Assembly (NCBI RefSeq): GCF_037042905.1
Contig: NC_087258.1
Location: 1,054,001 to 1,118,000 of the forward strand
Reading direction: 5' to 3'
DNA length: 64,000 bases
Source of the DNA: Lytechinus pictus
Lineage: Eukaryota; Echinodermata; Echinoidea; Temnopleuroida; Toxopneustidae
The position numbers and the translations under genes are program-made. This document shows, one piece after another, positions 57,755 to 64,000 of this stretch (position 1 is its first letter; every line of letters starts with the position of its first letter). The notes below the pieces were generated by a model. The model was given only the letters and a program-made list of their open reading frames with translations, did not search any database and was not told the origin of the DNA.

Positions 57755-58690
57755 AGTTACCGTACAAACACATATTTTGATGAATGAGAAAATGTGCCTT
57801 GCAGATTATTTTACCTCAAGTCAAAACCTCGTGTTCTAAATTTCATGAGCATACATGTAGGCCTATGTCATAAAATGAAGAAGCAGTTCAATCCATTAGA
57901 TGTGTTTACACATTTATTGATTTAATATGCTGTCACCATGGCAACACAGTTTCCAACACACACAAATATATGTCTTGCAGATCTATACCTCAAAACCAAT
58001 GTGTGAGCCAACTTTTATAAGAATTAGTTGAAAACTAATGAAGGAGTTCAGATTTTCACCTAATTTCATTATGTAATATGTTGTTACCATGGCAACATGA
58101 TTTCTCATACATACAAAAATATGTCTTGCACATCTTCAACTTAAGACTAATGTGTGTGCCAAATTTTATGAGCATTGGCTGAAAAAAGATGGGAGTTCGA
58201 ACTACCAAATTCTCACCTTATTTTCTTTATTTGATATGTTGTTACCATGGCAACACGATTTCTGATACAGACAAAAATATATCTTGGACATCTTCACCTC
58301 AACATTAATGTATGTGCCAAATTTCATGAGAATTGGTTAAAAACTGAGGAAGTAGTTGGAACAGCAAGATTTATACATAGTTTTTGCCATAATATACCGT
58401 TACCATGGCAACACAATTTCCGACACATGGAAATATGTGTCTTGCACATCTTTACCTCAAAACCAATGTGTGAGCCAACTTTCTTGAGAATTGGTAGAAA
58501 ACTGATAAAAGTATTTTAAACGGCAAAATTTTTGCCATAATATACTGTTTCCATGGCAACACAATTTCCAAAAAAGAAAAAAAAAATTCTTACACCTCCT
58601 TACCTTGAGAACAATGTGTGTTCCAAATTCCATGAAAATCGGTTAAAAACTGAGGAAGTAGCTTGCAATGCAATATAGGCATACATTCTA
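57755..58690. repeat. Tandem repeat of about 150-158 bp carrying X-box palindromes
   Basis: Five units each contain GTTACCATGGCAAC or a close variant at 57932, 58083, 58241, 58399 and 58547. Each is followed by an ATATGTCTTG-like stretch, a CACCTCAA-like stretch, and TGTG.GCCAAATTTCATGAG with AATTGG.TGAAAACTGA-like sequence. A degenerate first unit starts near 57755. The 90-aa ORF over units 3-4 is a by-product of the repeat. Confidence 0.8.
57932..58560. promoter_or_regulatory. Array of five RFX-type X-box sites
   Basis: GTTACCATGGCAAC at 58083-58096, 58241-58254 and 58399-58412 fits the RFX consensus GTNRCC...RGYAAC with no spacer. GTCACCATGGCAAC (57932-57945) fits it as well, and GTTTCCATGGCAAC (58547-58560) has one mismatch. 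Whether RFX proteins bind here is unknown. The sites may simply have been amplified with the repeat. Confidence 0.45.
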
Positions 58691-58989
58691 AAAAAATTGT
58701 TGGCCATGATTTGTTGGATTTAAACCAGGCTTAAACTACCCCCAGCGCGAGTTTAACTTTTTGAAGATTTATTACCACACTTAGACCAGGGTTAACTTAA
58801 ACCTTGCTATCGGAATACGAAACTTAAACCTAGGTTTAAATATGGCAGTTTATTACCACACTTAGACCAGGGTTAAGTTAAACCACGCTATCAGAATACG
58901 GGCCATTGTCACCTTAACAATTTGAAATATAAATGTGAAACTTGGTGCTAACATGTACCACTATAGGAGATGATCTGTATGGAACGCGG

Positions 58990-60790
58990 AAAGGCTAAAA
59001 TTTGATCACTGTCACTTTTGATTTGATGGACCTCCGTACCAGCCATCATCAAATCAAGTGCAGCCATCAGTAAATCAAAAGTGGCCATCATCATATCAAT
59101 TTTCAGCATCATATCCCTCTGTACCAGCCATCATCAAATCAGTTTCTAACATCAAATCAATGTTGTCCTTTCGGCGTTCCTGATGTGCGCGCCAAAAGGA
59201 CACCTGTAAGTTGATGGCAGCCACTTTTTATTTGATGACGGTTACTTTTGACTTGATGACGGCCACTTTTTATTTGATGACGGTTACTTTTGACTTGATG
59301 ACGGCCACTTTTTACTTGCTTTTTATTTGATGACGGTTACTTTTGACTTCATGACGGCCACTTTTGACTTGATGGCGGCTGCTTTTGATTCGATGATGGC
59401 TGCTTTTGATTTGATGATGGCTGCTTTTGATTCGATAGTGGCCACTTTTGATTTGATGATGGCTGCTTCTGATTTGATGATGGTTGCTTTTGATTCGATA
59501 GTGGCCACTTTTGAACTGATGATGGCCACTTTAGATTTGATGATGGTCACTTTCAATTTTTTTATCGCTTTTCATTTGATGGTCACTTTTTGTTTGATGG
59601 TCACTTTTTATTTGATCACTTAATTTGATGGTCACTTTTTATTTGATGGTCACTTTTTATTTGATGGTCACTTTTCATTTGATGGTCACTTTTCATTTGA
59701 TGGTCACTTTTTATTTGATGGTCATTTTTAATTTGATGCTCAGTTTTTATTTGATGGTCACTTTTAATTTGATGGTCGCTTTTTTGTTGCTCACTTTTTA
59801 TTTGATGGTCACTTTTAATTTGATGGTCACTTTTTATTTGATCATCACTTTTTATCTGATCATCACTTCTTTGACGGTCACTTTTTATTTGATGGTCACT
59901 TTTTATTTGATGCTCACTTTTCATTTTATGCTCATTTTTCATTTGATGCTCACTTTTAATTTGATGATAGATTTTTATTTGATGGTCACTTTTTATTTGA
60001 TGGTCAATTTTTACTTGATGGTCGCTTTTAATTTGATGGGCACCTTTTATTTGATGATCACTTATTTGATGGTCACTTTTTATTTGATGGTCACTTTTTA
60101 TTTGATCATCACTTTTTATCTGATCATCACTTCTTTGACAGTCACTTTTTATTTGATGGTCACTTTTTATTTGATGCTCACTTTTCATTTGATGCTCACT
60201 TTTTATTTGATGGTCGCTTTTTATTTGATGGTCACTTTTTATTTGATGGTCACTTTTAATTTGATGGTCACTTTTTTGTTGGTCACTTTTTATTTGATGG
60301 TCACTTTTTATTTGTTGGTCACTTTTTATTTGATGGTCACTTTTTATTTGATGGTTACTTTATATTTGATGCTCATTTTTTATTTGATGATCACTTTTTA
60401 TTAGATGATCACTTTTTATTTGATCATCACTTCTTTGACGGTCACTTTTTATTTGATGGTCACTTTTTATTTGATGCTAACTTTTTATTTGATGCTCACT
60501 TTTAATTTGATGGTCGCTTTTTATTTGATGGTTATTTTTTATTTGATGGCTACTTTAAATTTGATGATCACTTTTTATTTGATGGTTACTTTTTATTTGA
60601 TCGTCACTTCTTCTTTGATGGTCACTTTTCTTTTGATCGTCGCTTTTCATTTGATCATCACAATTTAAGTTGATGGTTTCGGCATTCCATACATGGTCGC
60701 TTTATATTTGATGGTCGCTTTTCATTTGATCGTCGCTTTTATTTGATCGGCACTTTTCATTTGGTCGTCGCTTTTCATTTGATCATCACT
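58990..60790. repeat. 18/21-bp minisatellite (TTTGATGGTCACTTTTTA)
   Basis: 59600-60660 is mainly 18-bp units TTTGATGGTCACTTTTTA. 59340-59560 is mainly 21-bp units such as TTGATGATGGCTGCTTTTGA. 58990-59170 holds related units in the opposite orientation (CCAGCCATCATCAAATCA). Because units are multiples of three, long ORFs appear on both strands ((LMVTFY)n on +, (IKSDHQ)n on -). They are not called genes. Confidence 0.9.
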
Positions 60791-60942
60791 TTTTACAGTA
60801 CGTGCGCATAAACGTGTCGCAGTGAGCATGCACTGAGCAAATCCTCATGTACGTATAGCTAGCGCGCTCTTTTTGCTTCCGAGAATTGAAGTGCAGGTGC
60901 ATATATATGAATCTATTGATCGTGAAAAAATAAATCTGGAAA

Positions 60943-61008
60943 ATGGAGGGTATACTTAATAGTTTAGGGATGCCTCAATCAGTTATTAACAACTTTCAAC
61001 GGGAAGGG
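60943..61008 (+). CDS. Candidate first coding exon of a SAM-domain-like protein (partial gene)
   Basis: A good start context (AAAATGG) opens a 22-codon exon reading MEGILNSLGMPQSVI and ending FQREG, closed by the strong donor GTAAGT at 61009 in phase 0. The L..LGMPQ.VI..F..EG pattern resembles the first helices of a SAM domain, whose usual continuation (I....LL.L....L..LG) should be in the next exon. That exon was not recognised before the window ends. The preceding 100 bp have no minisatellite and could be the promoter. The DNA after the donor is TAGATCTAGGCCTA-rich, as after 51271. Since proteins with the PB1-like region seen at 53555 are often linked with SAM domains, this could be another member of that family or a displaced part of it. 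The short length keeps confidence low. Confidence 0.35.
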
Positions 61009-63067
61009 GTAAGTTGAAGTTAGAATTTACTTAGATCTAGACCTACGCTTTAGATCTAACTTTGTTTGTCTATTTTGTTGGTGTGAAACGGTACTATAGG
61101 CCTTGGCCTAGGCCCTACTCCCTCACAACATTGTCACTGGGGCGTTGCACTGGGGCCTATGCTCTAGTATAGACCGGCTAGGCTAGGGCCCTATCTATAA
61201 GTGTCACTAGGCCTAGTCACTAATAAGCCTAGACCAACCTGACTCCATTGTTGAGAACTGTGCTAGTAACTTAGTGTTAGAGCCAGAGGCTACACACGAA
61301 ACCCATGCAAATGCAGAAAAAATACAGTTAGTGTTCAGTTCTTAAATATTTTCAGATCTCTAGACCCTAATAATATTAATTTTAGCTGATGATTGGCATT
61401 GCCCATTTTGCAAATGCAGCGCGGCGGGGGCAGAGGGAGGGGGTAACACTAACGAGTAACGTTGAGTCTTATCCATTGTAGTTATACACTCAAGCCTAGC
61501 GCCTATAACATACAGTTCAATTGTTACTGTTAACCCCCTACCCTCTACTCCTGCCCCCGTTGTGTTGAAGAAAACCTTTTTTTTTTTTTTTTTTTTTTTT
61601 TGCTATAGGCTATTCATATTTATATATATATATATAAACAAGGCCATAGATATGAATAACAACAAACCGAGTCGCCCTTTTCCAAAACTCCCAACCCCCC
61701 TCCCCCCAGAAAATTTGTTGCGTCTATTATTGGGCTTATTTTCTTTTTACCCAAAATTAAGGGGGGGGGGGTATCTTTCCCTTCCTTCTTTTTTTGTGTG
61801 TGTGTTTGTGTAGAAATACAAATTACTCAGAGGGATATCTCATACTAGTATAATTATGCTTGGATTTAATTTAAGGCCTATCTCTTATTTTAACGACCGA
61901 GGGAGCATGAAAGGAAAGATAGAGAAGAGGATCCTATCTTGGGGTGGTATTCTGAAAATAATCTTATCTCTGTTAGGACCACCTTTATATCATCTTTGGC
62001 ACGCCCATTTTATTGTCATTAACCAATCAATAAATGTTTTATTTCCTTACATCAACCAATAGAAATGTCTCTTATGTGAAAATATTAGCGAATTATTAAT
62101 AGGCGTATATTAACCTTGCGCCACTTGCACTAATGCCTGTGCGCTTTTGTGTGCTTTATTATTAATTTTATTATCATCATCATCATCATCAAAACCATCA
62201 TCATGATGATCATAATCACCATTAATATTATTATTATCAGTTGGTTGTGTTGTTGACTCATTGTTACTATTCTTATTTATTCATTCATTGATTCATTCAT
62301 ATATTTATTACTATTCGAATTTATTGTCGTAATTTGTCGTTATTATCGTAATTACTTTCTTAGTATTATTATCATTATCAATATTATCATTTATTATCGT
62401 TGCTGATGTTGTTGATATCATCGTTGTTATTATTATTGTACTCTGATACCCCGAGTTGAGGGTCTCGAGTTTTTCAATAAACTTCTAAACTTCTAAACTT
62501 CTTGCTTGAAATACACGTGGCAGTTCTCCTTGCCACGGCATCTTTGAAAATAATCATCATTTCATTTCGGATCATAAATAAGCAAATCCTACACTGCAAT
62601 AACTATGGGTTGTCTCCTCTAAAAAAAAAACAATATCTCCTTGTCCGATTTAGCAAAGAATAACTCGTATTGACCAAGAAAAATCTCATCTGACATTAAT
62701 ATACAATAGCCCTCTACCTCTTGTAACTTTTTTCTTTGTTTGCAAGGAATTTAAGATAAAAAAAAAAGGTTAAGACAATTTTCAGAATACCTATTATTCC
62801 AAGATATTATCTTGCGCAATAATTAAGCGCAATTTTCAGCTTTATGCAGATATGTCCCTGACGTCATGTGCAGTAGTGGGGAGAGATACAAGAAAAGATA
62901 AGAGAAAAGTCAAAATAATTTTCAGAATACGGATTTAATCTTAACTCTGAAGATAAGACAAAGTTTATCTTGAGACAATTTTCAGAATACGGCCCCTGTA
63001 CCCGTACCGCAGTGCGGGGATACTTGTCCCGTTGATGTTGAAAAACAATGTCGGTGATGTGTCGATC
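61009..63067. other. Presumed intron or intergenic DNA, no exon recognised
   Basis: The start is TAGGCCTAGATCT-rich (61020-61270). Simple repeats follow: poly(T) at 61577-61601, (TA)n near 61622, and (ATC)n and ATT-rich DNA at about 62155-62430. AATAAACTTCTAAACTTCTAAAC near 62477 may be a LINE 3' end. GATAAGA.AAAG...ATTTTCAGAATAC words around 61930-61975 and 62760-62995 suggest a diverged TIR element. Confidence 0.45.
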
Positions 63068-63513
63068 CCCCGGGGCCACTCACAGATAATAGGTGTACAC
63101 ATGCGCGTCCACGGAAAAAGGGGTCTTTTGTCAATGAGGAATGCGTAACGCGCGTTACGCGTTTATAGTTCCAAAGACGCTGAATTTCAACAAAAAGGGG
63201 TGCATTGATGGTTAGCTGAACGCATTTAGGGGGTAAATTCTCCATCTTGGCGCTCCTAAGTGTATGGCTGTCTTGAATTTTGGCCAATGACTCAATGAAG
63301 GATAGTTACAGAAAATGTTCAGGGGATAAAGTTTGTATTGAAGCTGTTTCGGAGCTTGATATCATGAAAAGCCGCGCCAGAAATCTTTGTTTAGGTGTGT
63401 TATTTCATCGAAGCGTAAAACCTGTTTAGGGGTATTTTCAAAACCCATGGAAGCGCTTGTGTACGCATGCTATCTGTGAGTGCACCCCCCCCCCCCCCAC
63501 CCCCACCTCCCCG
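63068..63513. mobile_element. Foldback element flanked by 9-bp direct repeats GTGTCGATC
   Basis: GTGTCGATC at 63059-63067 and 63514-63522 flank ends of the CCCCGGGG type. Inside, GGCCACTCACAGATAATAGG pairs with the inverted GCTATCTGTGAGTGCACC near the right end. The family is related to 44661-44958 (shared AAAACCC.ATGG block before the right arm). No ORF is intrinsic to it. Confidence 0.7.
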
Positions 63514-64000
63514 GTGTCGATCTTTCCCGAGGCAAAGGGTTCCTGCAACCCAAATAACATAGGATCTTAAAACATCAAAATACCTCACATTAGATTCCAC
63601 CCAAATTTTCTGAAATTCTCTATATTGAGAGAAAAAAGTCATTATTCGCAGCTCTAACGCTTGCTAAGCTCCACCCCTCGAAATAAAGGAGGCATGTGCG
63701 GTCACGTGACTTTATGACAATGTGTGGCGTTAAAGCCAGCCATTCCTCGCCTTTGCCGTCAAAGAGATCATGCTTAACGATCTCAGCATATCATAACTTT
63801 GACTGAAATTCACAATTACAAATGACCACTGATGGAAAAATTTATGGAGTTTGTCAAATGCACATAATTTGTGAAGAAAATGTCACACTGAGAACACCTT
63901 CAAAGTGTCAATTTTGCACCTAATTTGCACCTTTCAGAAAAGAAATCACCTTAAAAGGTACAGCTTAATTGCACCTATTTTTCTGAAAGGTGCAAATTTG
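63514..64000. other. Non-coding right edge with the start of a foldback repeat
   Basis: TTTGCACCTTTCAGAAAAG near 63928 is inverted as TTTTTCTGAAAGGTGCAAA at the edge (63978-63997), so a MITE-like palindrome is probably present. No gene is seen. Confidence 0.5.

Larger units (their letters stand above)
55160..58904. mobile_element. 3.7-kb TIR element with GGCCCGTATTCTGATAGC ends
   Basis: GGCCCGTATTCTGATAGC followed by GGTTTAAATTAACC-like sequence at 55160 is inverted at 58858-58904 (GGTTAAGTTAAACC, then GCTATCAGAATACGGGCC). Weaker second copies of the ends lie inside at about 55270-55310 and 58795-58830. The interior has the TAGATCTAGGCCTA-rich tract (about 55670-57660) and the X-box array. 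There is no transposase frame. No clean target duplication was seen. Confidence 0.6.

Noticed and set aside
58247-58519. 90-aa ORF on the + strand
   Set aside because: It is a translation of two X-box repeat units; the other units have stops in the same frame.
59616-60404. Long ORFs of 190 aa (-) and 259 aa (+) over the minisatellite
   Set aside because: Both strands are open at once because the repeat unit is 18 bp. There is no splice context or non-repetitive coding part.

Overview
This window looks like the genome of a marine deuterostome, most likely an echinoderm and probably a sea urchin. It has spliced genes with GT-AG introns in a sparse, AT-rich background. That background is packed with foldback elements (MITEs), tRNA-derived SINEs ending in a GCGCTATATAAA...(ATT)n tail, cytosine-tract elements and TCTAGATCTAGGCCTA-rich tracts, all of which resemble echinoderm sequence. 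The species is an inference; no search was run.

Protein-coding content is low. The clear genes are a cluster of cationic amino acid transporters (SLC7A, CAT type) in the first 32 kb. Gene A enters from the left on the + strand and only its terminal exon (233-351) is visible. Gene B (12586 to 6939, - strand, 633 aa) and gene C (31628 to 24924, - strand, 650 aa) are complete. B and C have the same structure: one very large exon with about 87% of the coding sequence, a 109-nt second exon and a short last exon, with introns at the same place and phase (0, then 1). Gene A's last exon has the same phase-1 acceptor. The three are tandem paralogues, with A facing B tail to tail. They would act at a membrane to move arginine, lysine or ornithine.

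352-6938 and 12684-24923 are intergenic. They hold foldback elements (several with clear TIRs), SINE pieces, a 741-bp TTAA-flanked piggyBac-like element, a TA-flanked 837-bp foldback and two long near-perfect hairpins. The introns of B and C are also full of MITEs, one ending about 27 bp from a splice donor of C. 31668-39012 is probably a 5' UTR intron of gene C, containing nested hAT-like elements with intact 8-bp target-site duplications, several SINEs and a 7SL-like fragment.

39.3-47 kb is a graveyard of retroelements: a tRNA-Thr-type SINE, a CR1/L2-like LINE endonuclease remnant and a Penelope-like element remnant. 47.05-50.54 kb is a 150-bp satellite with higher-order repeats of about 300 and 901 bp. 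From 50.9 kb the composition changes. A possible first exon, then two exons of a broken PB1-like gene with single-base frameshifts, are followed by a 3.7-kb TIR element that carries five regularly spaced RFX/X-box palindromes. An 18/21-bp minisatellite follows (59.0-60.8 kb), then a possible first exon of a SAM-like protein (60943-61008) whose remainder is not recognised before the window ends.
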